From Aporrectodea caliginosa (taxonomy: Eukaryota > Annelida > Clitellata > Crassiclitellata > Lumbricidae), in NCBI GenBank assembly GCA_020284085.1, contig JACEVL010000080.1, positions 1,257,035 to 1,321,034 of the forward strand: a stretch of DNA of 64,000 nt. Reading direction: 5' to 3'. The position numbers and the translations under genes were made by a program. The notes beneath the pieces are model-generated. The model saw only the letters and a list, made by a program, of their open reading frames with translations. It did not search any database and was not told where the DNA came from. Positions within the stretch are counted from its first letter, which is position 1; the number at the start of each line of letters is the position of its first letter. Of the stretch, positions 33,592-45,359 are shown piece after piece.

Positions 33592-33857
33592 CCCTGGTGG
33601 GGACTGGCGAGCGAAAAGGACAAATCCCGCCTAGAACGCCTAATGAACAGACTAAAACGCTCTGGATTTGTTCAGTCAGATTCCCCTTCCACGAATGTTC
33701 TTGCTAATAAAGCAGACAGTGCCAGACACTTCACTATTCAAAGCCGTTCTCTTAAGGTCGTGGATACAGTCACGCCCGACGTGAGCCTATATCTGGGACT
33801 AGAATCACGCCCGCCTCGCAATTGGTCAATTGCATGTCACATGATTTTGAGTACCTG
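33592..33857 (+). pseudogene. LINE reverse transcriptase C-terminal fragment
   Basis: The frame reads GLASEKDKSRLERLMNRLKR, SGFVQSDSPSTNVLANKAD and further to a stop. This is the C-terminal region following the YADD domain in the same LINE family as 21690-22370 (there KERLNGILRKMTRPGF-like). Only about 85 residues survive. Confidence 0.6.
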
Positions 33858-33925
33858 AAACGAACCGACCGACAAACATTCCCGAATGCGGTGGAAGGTT
33901 GTTCATCGTGTTTTCTAATGACGAC

Positions 33926-34050
33926 ACTAACCTAACCCTGATCGTAACCGACCCTCACGACGCCTAACCTAACCCTAAACGGTCCTCATGACGCCTAATC
34001 TGACCTAAACGACCCAACGAAACCTAACCTGATCCTAACCGACCCTCAAC
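33926..34050. repeat. Degenerate CCTAACC-rich minisatellite
   Basis: About four units of roughly 30-33 bp, each with CCTAACC or CCTAATC and CGACCC(TCA). It resembles telomere-like sequence but is too irregular for an interstitial telomere. Confidence 0.55.
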
Positions 34051-35182
34051 ATTTCCGCCATTTCGAAATTCCAAAGGGAAGACAACAAGTTCACGTGACA
34101 GGCTTTAGCCAATAACGCGACAGGCGTGAATGTAGTACTGGGGTTCCGCTAACGCCAGAGGCGTGAATGGATCCACTACGTTTTCTTAATTAAATGAGAA
34201 TCATTCACTCAGATGTTTTTCCCCAACATTTTTGTGCCCTATTTTCTTAGGGCTAGACCACATAACTTTAACCTTCCTGACAAAGACTCATGAAATTTTA
34301 TATCTCGTATGTTATTCCTGAACTCTTATTAAGCTATTAGCCCATTACTTCACAGTATACTGTCTTGCTTTTTTCTATGTACACCTACAGGCTACAGCGT
34401 TACGTCTGTTGTTAACATATTAATTAACGAATATATGATAGACTTTTTGAAGAGATCGTACAGGGCGCAGTCTCAGTTAGCAGAACCATATACTCTTAAC
34501 AAGGAAGTGATTAGTCCATTGAGCTAATTCCGACAGGTGTCTAAGGGTATTATCCATAAGCCGCTTTCTTTCAGTTTCCATTTTGTTTAGTTCCCATTAT
34601 TTCACAATATGTTTTCAATTAGAAAATAAAATTAACTGCTACACTCCAGGACCTATTGGTATTTCCCACATTCATGTAGGCCTAGATATTTAGCTATAAT
34701 ATGAGAATAAATTGTCAATTAGAACCAAAATGCAGACAAGGACCAAACTATCACGAAGGAATCATTATAAGACCTGAGGTAGCACGGTAGAAACGAATTT
34801 TAATTCCTAATATTAACCCATCACAGGGTGAAATCCTTGTATGGATCGAAGATTACAGGCCATTTTGACACTTTAATGACGACAGTGTACTAAAAGCGTA
34901 TGGGAACCAATGCAGCTCTTCGTTATAGTGCTAAACTGTTTAAACTAGGAAATAAATAATCCGTAACAAAGCACCTTTACCGATAGACCACAATGTTGCA
35001 CAACAATAGACCACCGTTCCCAACTTCCCCCACCAATTAGGCCATCATTGTAAATTTTACTGTCTTGACAAAAGTAGCATAAAAGCTGAAACTCAGACCA
35101 GAGCACTGCTTTGATTCTACCTATGTCAATGGCTAAGTGCGAACAACTAAGCGTCCGGAAAAAAGTCGCCGCATTCAGACAT
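34051..35182. other. No gene recognised
   Basis: AT-rich, non-repetitive by eye. No coding or RNA feature supported. Confidence 0.35.
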
Positions 35183-35411
35183 GGTGGGGGGGCGATAGCG
35201 CATTGGATAACACGCTGGCATGGAGAGCGAGAGGTACCGAGTTCGAGTCCCGTAGGGCGTATATGCTTTGTAGGCTGCTATTAGCGCCGTTGTATTGCAG
35301 GCTGTCTGTTCTGTTAGTAGTTAAGATTTAAATTGCATAACATGTAAATGTACAGCGCAGTGCGTTTGTCAGGCGCTTAATAAAGAAAAGATTATTATTA
35401 TATTATTATTA
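35183..35411 (+). mobile_element. tRNA-derived SINE, copy 1
   Basis: The head has box A ATAGCGCATTGGATAACACG and box B GAGTTCGAGTCCCG. The body (TAGGCTGCTATTAGCGCCG...) ends with GCGCTTAATAAAGAAAAG and an ATT-rich tail. The copy at 48169-48393 matches along its full length with roughly 5-8% differences by eye, so the family is fairly recent. Confidence 0.85.
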
Positions 35412-35429
35412 TGGGGGGGGGGTGTGTCG

Positions 35430-37160
35430 GGGAATTATAGCCCTACGCAAAATCCGAGGGCTTTTGTCCAGACGAGCTCATGTCTAGAGGGTTATGTCCG
35501 ACAATCCTCGCGCCAATAGGCTTTTCTAACATCGGTGCGTCACTTTGAAATCGGTTCATAAGACAAGAACTCAGGAGCCATCAACTGCATCCTTTCAGCC
35601 AGAGACTGATGACCCTCGTCTGATTTAGTTTCGTTAAGGATGGTGCCAAGAGCTTGCGCTATAAAATTGTCCTTTTGAATTAAATTACAACATTCTATTC
35701 GTTAACTATCAGCATCCTAGGTCAAGCATGGGAAATAAAGAAAAAGCTAGAAATTCATAAATGTAGATACGGAGCTCTACTTGGAACTTCAACCTTCATC
35801 AAACTGAAGAGTACTGTTTATAATTATGCGAGATGGGATCGAGAATATCGTACATGAAAATGGTGTTATATACCTGAATAAACAATTGCATCATAAGCCT
35901 ACTGAGACTTTGACACATTGAAATAATACATAGCGAAATAAATTTCTTTTGAAAATCTATTGAATTATCAGAGGGTCAGTCGCTTGCTCATGAATAGACA
36001 TCCGTATACCTTCTTTTGCACCATAATTATAATAATTATGGACATTATATCGATGGTAGTAATCACTATTTTACTCCATACGAGGGCTTCCCAGCTCCTC
36101 TACAGCCTTTACAGATGTCTGGTTTGTGTCACTAAATTATTCTTAGTAAAATAAATTCGTAACGCTCACACGGTCAAACCGAAATGTGAATCTGAGGCGC
36201 GTATTATAGTCAGCTGTCAGGAGAAGATGCAGTTAGCTATCCAAGTGCTTTGAAAGCCAAGGAGAAATAGTGAGTTCTGAGCCCCTCTTTGATGTAAGGA
36301 AGTCAATTTAAGCTACAGTGAGAGACAGACAGAGCTAGAGACTAATACGGAGAAACAGAGACAGAAACAGGGAGAGAGTCGATTCCATTCCATTGGGGTT
36401 TAGGTATGCATAGCGCGCGAGCCCGTAACTGTTCTGCATTGTGGCACAGCTAAAGGACCCGCATTTGATGATCGCAGGAGTTAATAGTGATTGAAGTTAG
36501 GGAGCTGTGCTGCTGCCGAGGGCTTTGCAGATCAAAAAGGCCAATTTAAATTTTAGTTTGAATTCAATAGGAAGCCAATGCAGTTGAGTAGCTTGTTGTG
36601 GGACAGTCAGCACTACGCAAGCTAATGGGAATTTGATACGTTACAGCCTGTTGAGTTCAATGTCTGAGAGCCCCATAAAAATTAAATTGCCATGAAGGCG
36701 ATAGAGACAAATGGATTTAACAGCGGTGTAATATGCCTGAAGAACAGCATTACACCGACAATTTGAGAGTTAAATTACACAATGCAAAATAGCTGTTTCT
36801 AGGAAATCTCTTAAATTATGACGGGACTGTTGCTTGCCAATGCCTAGACGCCCTTAGATCTAGGCCTATCGAATGACTTCTTTAGCACCATAATTCTAAT
36901 TCCGGACATGAATTGATGGTCCACATTATTATTTGACACCAACGACAAGAGGGCTATCCAGTTTCTCTATAGCTTCTTGCATATGTCTGGTTTTCGTTAC
37001 TAAATGTACAGCCTACTATAATTTCCTTTACAGACGATGTGTAAAAGTAATGACCAACTCAATTAACTGCTCAAGTGTATGAACTACTACACCACCTACT
37101 TGCGATCGTCTTGCGTCGTTGTAGGTCTCGAAAGACGAGAGTTCTTAGCAACGACCTTTG
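35430..37160. other. No gene recognised
   Basis: Starts after a poly-G run at 35413-35421. Purine-rich simple DNA near 36320-36375. The stretch 37120-37160 matches 32150-32195. No supported coding region. Confidence 0.35.
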
Positions 37161-37167
37161 TCCATAG

Positions 37168-37453
37168 GGTTCAACGTCAAATGGTTCACGGACAAAAGGT
37201 TCACGACAAATGGTTCTCTGCCAAAAGGTTCACGACACAAGGTTCGACGACAATAGGTTGACATAAGATAATTTAGCAACCTAAACTACGGGTTTGCCAT
37301 TATAAGTAGGCCTATACTACGATTAGATTACTTATTTTAAATGTGCCTCTGATATGTTGATAAGCTACTTGTTGTGATCCTCTTGTCGTCAACCTTTTGT
37401 CCGTGAACCTTTTGTCGGTGAACCATTTGCGGTGAACCATTTGTCGTGACACC
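37168..37453. mobile_element. MITE, 286 bp, with internal GGTTCACGACAAA repeats
   Basis: The ends are GGTTCAACGTCAAATGGTTC and, inverted, GGTGTCACGACAAATGGTTC. The 8-bp duplication GTCCATAG is exact at 37160-37167 and 37454-37461. A homologous uninserted site exists at 32188-32198. About five tandem GGTTCACGACAAAA-like units stand at each end in opposite orientation. Confidence 0.9.
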
Positions 37454-37527
37454 GTCCATAGCAATGTATAACGCATTTCACAGCACTTTCCCTGCCGTAT
37501 CTATTATACACAAACCCTTTAACAAGA

Positions 37528-37592
37528 TTTTATTTTTATCATCATTATCATCACCATCACCATCACCATCATCATCACCGTCATCATCATCA
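37528..37592. repeat. (ATC)n microsatellite downstream of copy D
   Basis: Imperfect ATC/ACC repeats in the position of the arrays beside copies B, C and E. Followed by the same GACGTGCCT...GGCTCA flank. Confidence 0.85.
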
Positions 37593-37909
37593 ATGACGTG
37601 CCTCGTCTCAATTCAGGGCTCACCGCCAGACCGTGTGTAACTCGAAATTCAGCGGATCAGACTCGTTGTGTGGCAATGACGTCTAGCTGGTATTTCCGAA
37701 CTAATGCTCCGACCTCGAAATTTAACGGTGAGGATGTGCAGCTACTCTCTTTCAACCTAGATATTCCTATATTTGACTGATGATAATGTAAGAAAAATGT
37801 CAAATGAAGCTAAAAGTTAAAAATACAAGACAACGTATATTATACTAATTAAATTTAGTCCTTTTTACTACATGCTGTCAAGAGATATAAGTATTATTTG
37901 CTAGATTAA

Positions 37910-39875
37910 AGCGCTCATGTTTGCGTAAGCTTGTACAAGGGATGGTTTTGGCAATTTCCCGTGAATCTTTCATTCAATCGGTTTATCATCGAGAATGTCG
38001 TCTCTGCATTTCCATATCATTTTGCCATCTTTGTTCGTTTCTTTGTTTCCTCCTCCCAGAACAAAGACTCTTTCATTCTCAAGAACCACACCAAAATGAA
38101 AAACACCTGTCTTAAACTGTTTTCGTTCTTGCCACGTTTGCTTCTCAATGTCAAATATGAAACAAGTTTCTCGTCCCAGTAAAATAACAGATGTCTCCCA
38201 AAGTACAACTCGCATCAACTGATAAGGGCGTGGCATTGGTCTCGAAAGGACAGAGCATGTGTTGTCTTTCGTGTTGTACACTTGAACGTGATTGAACGCT
38301 TTATAATCTTTATCCACACCGCCAAAGATATAGAGTGACCTCTTGAATGGAACACAGTTGCCTGCCATCTGGACACAGTGAACCAACTTTCCAACTGCGG
38401 TGCATTTATCGGTGATTGCGTTGTAGGTAGACCTGGGAGTCGACCCCAATAAGTCGACCCCAGTCGACTTGGGCATTCCAAGTCGAGTCGAGTCGTTTCT
38501 GCTTAGCGCAACTGACCCCCAAGTCGAATTTGTACTGAAAAGTAACCTCAAGTTGTTTTCTCCACAAGTCGACTTAAACCGACTTGAGACACAAAAAAAT
38601 CTAAATTTATCACATCACACTAATGATCGCGAGGTCACGGCAGCATTTAAGCAGTTTTGTAGTGCTTTTGCAAAAATTAATTAAGCATATAGGCCTGCCA
38701 TGCAGTTCTAACTTCTAGGGTCTAACGAGTACTTATGGGCTGCGAAATAATTTTGTATTATCGACGCCGGTTGCAGCGGTTGTACTAATTAAGCAGTTAC
38801 TTATTTTTTTATCGGTGTCAATTTATCTATATAATTTTGTTATTCTATGTTAAAACGTCACACGTAGGCTACGTTTCATAAAAATGGCGAATCGAAATGT
38901 TAATAATAAATGTTAGCACGTCTGCCTTATCAAGAGCTGAATGCGCGCAAATCAATGAACTTTTAGCACAGAATATATAAAGCGTTTATCTATTCTGTGC
39001 TTTTAGGTAGTAGGCTACTGTTACTGTAGGATGATGCGCATGCATTGCTACTTGAATGACGTTAATGTCCAAATAATTATGACAACAGAATTAAAATGTG
39101 TCATTATAACACGCCATTCAGCACGTGCAACCAGTCCGCGGTCCGCTACAGATTCTTCTGTTAATCCACAATTAGAGGATAATAAAACTGTTCAAGCACA
39201 AACACACAGCTTAAAATAGGCCTTTCAACAATTTTATTCATCAGGTGTTGAGGTCTCATTACTAATTAGTATATGAAATTAATGCTTACCAGGCAAATTG
39301 GCATGACATTTTTGTATTATTAGCCGTACTTAATCGTTATTATCATGTCAGAAGTCGACTTTAAGTCGGAAGTCGGTTGTTTTTCTGCCAAGTCAGATCA
39401 AGTCGTTTTGGCTCCAAGTTGTCGACTTCAAGTCGACCTCAAGTCACTTTAGGGTCAAGTGGGGTCAGATTGGCTGACCAAAGTGACTCCCAGGTCTAGT
39501 TGTAGGCTTCAACGGTGTCTAGAACTTCTTCATTTGAATCCACTAATCCTCCACAGATGTACAATACTTCATCGATAAACGCTGCGCTCTGTCTACGCCG
39601 ACCTTGAACTAGAGAAGAGCATTTCTTCCAACCAGAAACAAAATCGAATTCCCAGATTTCATCACATTTGTCTCCTATTCCAGTTACGTACACCATGTTA
39701 CAGTAAACGGCGGCGAATGCTTCGAACGTTATTGTAGTCGGTATCTGTTCTTGTGTTGAAATTTCATTTAGACGATGTAGATTTATTTTGAAAACGTCCT
39801 TTGTAATGGTCAGACCATCATTTATTCCCACGACAATTGCACAGTTCTCAAACTGAGTAGTGACTTCCGTTGAAT
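37910..39875 (-). pseudogene. TRIM-Kelch copy D, exon 2: Kelch exon broken by a hAT element
   Basis: The acceptor TTATTTAG at 39876-39883 (minus strand) is intact and the frame is open through STEVTTQFENCAIVVG to VEAYN at 39507. It is then interrupted by the element 38428-39498 and resumes at 38427 with AITDKCTAVGKLVHC. Blades YICGGLVDS, YIFGGVDKDYK and VFVLGGGNK are recognisable. Two more lesions: 24 bases coding for VRYVPLQN in sisters are missing near 37998, and the Trp after DDKPIE is a TGA (37970-37972). Homology continues past this stop to about 37910. The Kelch part is therefore dead or truncated. Confidence 0.9.
38428..39498. mobile_element. Non-autonomous hAT element, 1071 bp, in copy D Kelch exon
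   Basis: The ends are TAGACCTGGGAGTCGA and, inverted, TAGACCTGGGAGTCAC. The 8-bp duplication GTTGTAGG is exact at 38420-38427 and 39499-39506. AGTCGACTT-type repeats fill both subterminal regions. No transposase is encoded. Removing the element and one duplication copy restores the Kelch reading frame. Confidence 0.95.
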
Positions 39876-40532
39876 CTAAATAATAAATACATTGATGTTT
39901 GGAAGATGAACTGAGCATGATTTGCTTATAACTTATGAATATTTATTTGCATAGTTTTGAATAGAATGTCGTTTTATACAACTAAGACGAACATCTTTTG
40001 TACAACTGAGACGAACATCTAATTCACTTAAATCTAATCCAATAAATCTAATATATTCACATCACGGCCAAGTTTGTCGCCTATTCAACGCTTAAACAGC
40101 ACTTAACTCCCATTTATACATAATGTTGGCCATAAAATGAAGCTTTAATTTATGTGCTTTGGAGCAAGTTAATTTAACAAATGCAGGATTCTAAACGGTT
40201 ATTTAAGCTCTTCGTCAGCCCCAATAAAACACACTCTGCAGGAATTTGATTTTCGACAGAATTTACTCAAGTAAGTATCTACAATCCACCTTTACATTAA
40301 TTGCATTTTGCATCTAATCTGATAAATATAAGTATGAAAATGTATGTAGTAGTGCGTAACGCATCAAGCGATGAATACTTCTAAGCAAAAGGTATGTTGT
40401 TAATTCGTGGTTCTTTCTAAGAGAAGGCTAACCCTCAACGGCACCACAGAGATTTCTGAGTGACCAAATTCAGTGTAAATTATATTTCTGCGCAAGAAAA
40501 TTAATATAGAAAATTGGTTAGAAAATATATAC

Positions 40533-41661
40533 CTTGGATGTTTCCCACAAAGTTGTTGCTGAATTTCTGTAAAACATCGGTTAAATCTGTTGTTTCGAAA
40601 GAAAGTTTGATGGATTGACGTGGACGACCAATGATTGCCTCGTGATCTCTTTCTAATTCATCTGCTCTAATAACTAATTCGTCAACCGAACTGCAGATGT
40701 CGCTGGCCGATCCTTTTGATATCAGTTCAGTGCAATAAGCCTCAAAACTTCTCAACATTGGGCAACAACTTTCAATTTCCTCCATTTCATTTTCCATTTC
40801 TTTTAGATACTTTGATTTGATCACAGATAACTCATCCAAGAGCGGTTTCGTATGTAGATCTATCATGTCTTTAAGTTCCTGATTTCTTTTATGAATTTCT
40901 TTTTCTTTCTCAATAATTTCTGTCAGGAAATCTGCTTTTCTCTTCTCCATGTTATTTCTCATTAACAGAATTTCATTCATGCAGGCTGATATATTCCATG
41001 CGTTATCTTCAATCGTGTGGCGAAATTCTTCATCGACTGTAGTCACATCTTTGCAATCGTGCAATTTGTGGCTTTCAACAAAACACGAAACGCAGACGAT
41101 TTTCTTGCATGCGGCGCAATAGTAGTCTAATGGTTTACGAATGTGTTTGGTGCAGCATCTCATAGAAACTAAACGCTTACTTTCCGATTTCATGTCACTT
41201 CCAATATTTCCCATTTGGTGATCTTTTGTAACCTTCTGAAATTGATGAACTTTGACGCAGATATCACAGTAGTAGTCTTGGCATTCTAAACATTTCATAG
41301 TAGCTGTTTGAATTTGTCCTGTGTTTCCCTCATTCCTGATATTACACATATTGCAGATGATGGTGGCATTCCCCATTTGCAGGCTAGTCTTGAACTCCAA
41401 AAGGTTTTCAATGAAGAAGTTTTTCTGTACACCATATATTCCATCTGCTGGAATGATAAACTCTTTACGACACAACGGACAAGGCATCTTCTCTCCTGGT
41501 TTCTTCTGGTCCGTATCTGCATTGCGCTCGAGGCATTCAAGACAAAATGTGTGAATGCATGGTAGGACTCTTGGATTCGTAATTGCACTCATGCAGATTA
41601 GGCATTCTGTTATTTCTTGAAGTTGCTTCTCAGCTTTTCCTCCCGCATCCTCCATCTTCAT
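40533..41661 (-). CDS. TRIM-Kelch copy D, exon 1: RING, two B-boxes, coiled coil
   Basis: ATG at 41661 or 41655. RING ligands are present (CLICMSAI...CIHTFCLEC...CPLC), though the usual Pro after the first Cys is Leu. B-box 1 (CNMC...CLECQDYYCDIC) and B-box 2 (CCTKHIRKPLDYYC...CVSCFVESHKLHDC) are intact. The coiled coil is the most diverged of the five (NAWNISACMNEILLMRNN), yet the last 45 residues (KGSASDICSSVDELVIRADE...) are nearly identical to the others. The donor GTATAT follows CAAG, weaker than in sisters. The exon is open, but the gene's second exon is broken, so only a truncated RING-B-box-coil protein could be made. Confidence 0.8.
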
Positions 41662-42310
41662 CTAATCAGGAGTCTATTAAACATAACCTACAAATACTGC
41701 GATAACCAAAGAATGGCTTTGTCAGTAACCAGGCCTATTCCTAATGTTGCGAACAAAGTGAACTAACTGTAAACGATATGTTGTTGGATGAAATCAAAGC
41801 GTAGTTGAGTCAACTTAGGCAGATGTTAGATATGGAATTTAAGAAATGGAGGAGTATAGAAACTTTGCTGAGATTTGCTCGTCAAGACTAGAGCTTTGGC
41901 TGAATTCCACCTTGAGAAGAAGATCATCATACTTGGTGGCCGGTTGATGTCATTAATTTTAATCAGGGACGATATTGATGTGTTAATTGTAAGTCACAAT
42001 TTGTAAATGATAATGGGAAGATGAAACGGCGAGGGAAGAGAAACCTGCAGTCGTATGCCGTGCCTAAGAAAATGATCACCATATCACCATGTACCCATGA
42101 CTGCCTCTCAATATAACTTTAGAGACTTCTCTTCACATCTTATTCTCCAGCGGATTATTTTGTGACTACGATTTCTTATGAAGCGACCATCGACTGTTGC
42201 TTTCTTCGTTATAATAACGACGCTATAGAAAAAGTCACTACAATGGCTAACACTATAGGCCTACCGTAGAATAATTATCTATAGAAATTGCGAAGTAGGC
42301 CATCGATATC
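41662..42310. other. Copy D upstream DNA shared with copy B
   Basis: Matches 21013-21396 and 22662-22860 without the 1265-bp hAT element, thus showing the uninserted state. No separate gene. Confidence 0.5.
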
Positions 42311-42392
42311 TATACAATACAATACAATACAATTAGACATTTATAACGCGCTTTAACAAGACAAGTCTTGGCATGCACGAGAGCGCGTTGCG

Positions 42393-43590
42393 CTAGTCAT
42401 AGTGTAATGAGAATAGATAAGTTTTTAATTTTGATTTAAATTGAGTAACAGATGAACATTGACGGATTGTAGCTGGGAGACTGTTCCATTCTCTGGGTCC
42501 AGAGACAGCAAAAGACCGATTTCCAAATTTCCTCTTGGTGCGAAGAACGGTAAAGTCTCCTCTCGTGGCCGATCTGAGTCCTTTAGGATTTGAACTTGAA
42601 GCAGAGCATGGTACGACCATGGATGTCATATATGAGGGGGATGTTCCAGAATGGATATGGTACATGAGGAGGGAGATTTTGAATGCGATACGGGCGCGAA
42701 TGGGAAGCCAGTGTAGTTGTTGAAGAGATTGTGTGATGTGATCTCTAGGGCCAAGACCTTTTATTAGGCGAGCGGCGGCGTGCAGAACAGATGTGAGGGG
42801 TTGTAGTGTCGACGTTGGGAGGCCAGATAGGACGGAATTACAGTAGTCGATGCGAGAGATGACAAGGGCTTGAGTAAGAATACGGAGGCAGGTTTCATCC
42901 AGGCAACGTTTCACTTGTCTGATTCGGCGAAGGTGGAAATAGCAGGCTTTGGCAATGGCGGAAATGTGTTGAGTCATGTTTAGATTGCAGTCTAACAATA
43001 CTCCAAGATCGCGAACCACTTCTGAAGGTGGAATCGAACAGCCCGAGTCAATGTTAAGTATTTTCAGTGATTTATCTTCATCCTGACTGATCCGACGGTC
43101 GAACCAGATGAGTTCTGTTTTAGTAGTATTTAATTTCAAACGCATGGAAGCACACCAGGACTCAATATCGCGGGTGCATGCTGCGATTTTAGTTTTGATG
43201 TTTCCAATGTCTCTTCCATAGAGCTTTACGTAGAGTTGGGTGTCGTAAGCATATAGATGGATCATAAGACCATGTTGCAAGGCAATGTTGACAATACTGG
43301 AGGTGTACAGGATGAAGAGAAGTGGTCCTAGGATGGATCCTATGGGTACACCGAAAAGGACCTTGAAAGTTTTTGACGAGTGTCCACCAAATTTCACACT
43401 GTGAGATCTTGAGGAAAGGAACGAGGCAATCCATTGAATCGCTAAGTCAGTAATACCGAATTGTTCTTTTAGGATTTTGAGAAGAATGGTATGATCCACG
43501 CAGTCAAACGCAGCAGAGAAGTCTAATAGGAGTAACGCGGTGATGAAACCAGAGTCGAGAACCAGGACGATAATCGTTGTAAACTTTAAT
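42393..43590 (-). pseudogene. LINE reverse transcriptase, catalytic and C-terminal part
   Basis: Contains LLLDFSAAFDCVDH, then FGVPIGSILGPLLFILYTS, then YAYDTQLY at 43253-43230, then LGVLLDCNLNMTQHI, then RIDYCNSVLSGLP, LHWLPIRARIAFK, and FAVSGPREWNSLP before the stop. The motif that should be YADD is YAYD: codon TAC at 43245-43247 replaces the catalytic Asp. About 400 residues are open in this frame. It is joined to the upstream frame by a shift near 43575-43590. Confidence 0.88.
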
Positions 43591-44655
43591 GACTGCGGTT
43601 TCAGTAGAGTGATGACGACGGAAGCCAGATTGAGTCGGTGGAAGCAGATGATGAGATTCAACGGAATCTGATAATTGTTTGTGAATGACTCGCTCAACCA
43701 GCTTAGAGATGAAGGACAGGTTCGAGATGGGACGATAGCTGGCCGGGTCTGTTGGATCAAGTCCCTGTTTCTTGATGCGTGGTCGAATAATGGCGCGTTT
43801 GTGTTTCGTTGGTAGAGACGCCTGTGTTAAGGAAACGTTGATGAGGAGGGCAAGGATCGGAGCGAAGACGGTGTGAAGAGACTTAAGCAGCCAGACGGGT
43901 GCAGAATCCAATTCGCATTGCTTTGTTGTAGAATCAGTTATGAGTTTTTCAACTTCGGCGGTTGTGAGTTCATCAAATTTACATAGCGAATGGGCAGGAG
44001 GTGGTAGAGTTGATAGATCCGGAATCGGCGTGTCTTTTGTTGATTCACGAATCATGTTGATTTTTTTCTCAAAATAGTCAAGCAGTGCATCTGGGAATAT
44101 ATGTGAGGAGGAGTCTTGAGGCGGTGTGAGTAGCGTGTTGAAGGTTTTCCAGAGTGTTCTACCGTTTCTTTGAGCACTTTCAATGCTGTCTTTAAAGTAA
44201 GTAGAGCGTCTATGTTGAAATAATTTGCGCTGTGCTTTGACCTGAATTCGCCAATGATGTTCCCTGTCTTCAGATGGTGAGTTACGATACTGGCGTTCGA
44301 GGCGACGAGTTAGTTTTTTTTTTGAAACAGCACATGCTCCATCAAACCATGGGCAGTTAGGAACCTTTCGTATGGTTATCTTTCTCAAAGGAGCATGCTT
44401 ATCCAATAAGTTTTGCATTGTTGAATCGTAGAGATCAAAGAGACTGGTAGCATCAATTTTGAAGTTTTCCATCAGTAATGTCTGTTTGAAGATATCGGTG
44501 GATTCTAGGTCGGATTTGAAGGCTTCGGAGTCGAATTTTACGTAGGAGCGACGTTCAACCGACTGGCGTATTATTGGCGGAAGTTGATGAGCAATGTTGA
44601 AATGGATGATGGAGTGGTCAGATGTAGATGGTGGAGCAATGTCAATGTTACTCAC
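43575..44655 (-). pseudogene. LINE linker and N-terminal reverse transcriptase part
   Basis: Starts with the last endonuclease block (STSDHSIIHF), then the basic linker (KKKLTRRLERQYRNSP), and the first reverse transcriptase motifs YRPISNLSFISKLVERVI and QSGFRRHHSTETAVIKVYND. The frame is lost after this, and the continuation IVLVLDSGFITAL is in the next frame. Confidence 0.85.
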
Positions 44656-45281
44656 TAATAGATGATGACGTCTAGCGTGTGTCCGTGGGTTTGTGTTGGC
44701 ACCGTAACACGTTGAATGAGTTCGTGGGTAGCTAAGAGTTTTGAGAAACGCTTGGTATTAGGATTATTTAATTCATCTAGGTGAATATTAAGATCTCCAA
44801 GAACAATAATATGGCATGAGTATTTCAAAGTTGCGGTGAGAAGGTTAGCAAATTCGGTAAAGAAGTCTCCATTTAAGTTATCCAAACCAGGCCGATAGGC
44901 AACAATGATAAGTGAATGTAGATTTCTGAAAGTAAAATAGGCAGCTAGATATTCAAAGGTGGAAAAACTACCCAAATCTCTCACCGAGGCAGTTAGGTGT
45001 TCTTTATAAATAATGCAAACTCCACCACCCCTTGGACCTCGCGGGTTTAGTACTCCTGGTGGAGGAGGTCTTGCTTTTTCTAGACAGGCATAGTATGCTG
45101 GCGTAGAGGCAATGAGACCTGGGGAGTTTAGAGATTCGTGAGATGTTTCAACGATGGCGAAGATGTCGAGTTTACTAGAAACGATATGTTCCTGAATTGT
45201 AGAGGATTTGTTTGCTACAGAACAGGCATTCCATGAGCCTATCTTGCACCCTGTTGAGATGCGTGGTCGTTCGGCATCCAT
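44655..45281 (-). pseudogene. LINE apurinic endonuclease domain
   Basis: The frame of 208 residues has IGSWNACSVANK, IVETSHES, GGGVCIIYKEHL, AYRPGLDN, VLGDLNIHLDE and HGHTLDVIIY. These are the expected blocks of an AP-type endonuclease that nicks target DNA. A TAG follows immediately and the SDH motif lies in the next frame, so a small deletion separates it from the rest. Translation may start near 45281 (MDAERPRISTG). Confidence 0.85.
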
Positions 45282-45324
45282 CGTCTTTATTATCCATCTA
45301 GTTTAACTTACGGAAATCTTGAAT

Positions 45325-45325
45325 A

Positions 45326-45358
<33 letters not shown>
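45325..45358. repeat. (GCTT)n microsatellite
   Basis: About eight GCTT units just beyond the LINE 5' end. Confidence 0.9.
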
Positions 45359-45359
45359 A

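Larger units (their letters stand above)
42318..45290 (-). mobile_element. Nearly full-length CR1/L2-like LINE
   Basis: The minus-strand order is endonuclease, linker, reverse transcriptase, C-terminal region, then a 3' end GCGCGTTATAAATGTC with ATTGT repeats at 42318-42340. At least two frameshifts and a catalytic substitution make it inactive. It separates copy D from its shared upstream block at 46560. No ORF1 was identified. Confidence 0.85.

Noticed and set aside
33926..34050. Interstitial telomere
   Set aside because: CCTAACC occurs only at irregular positions within 30-33 bp units, not as a head-to-tail hexamer array.
37079..37261. Short plus-strand frame across 37079-37261
   Set aside because: It runs into the 286-bp MITE and is made partly from its internal repeats.
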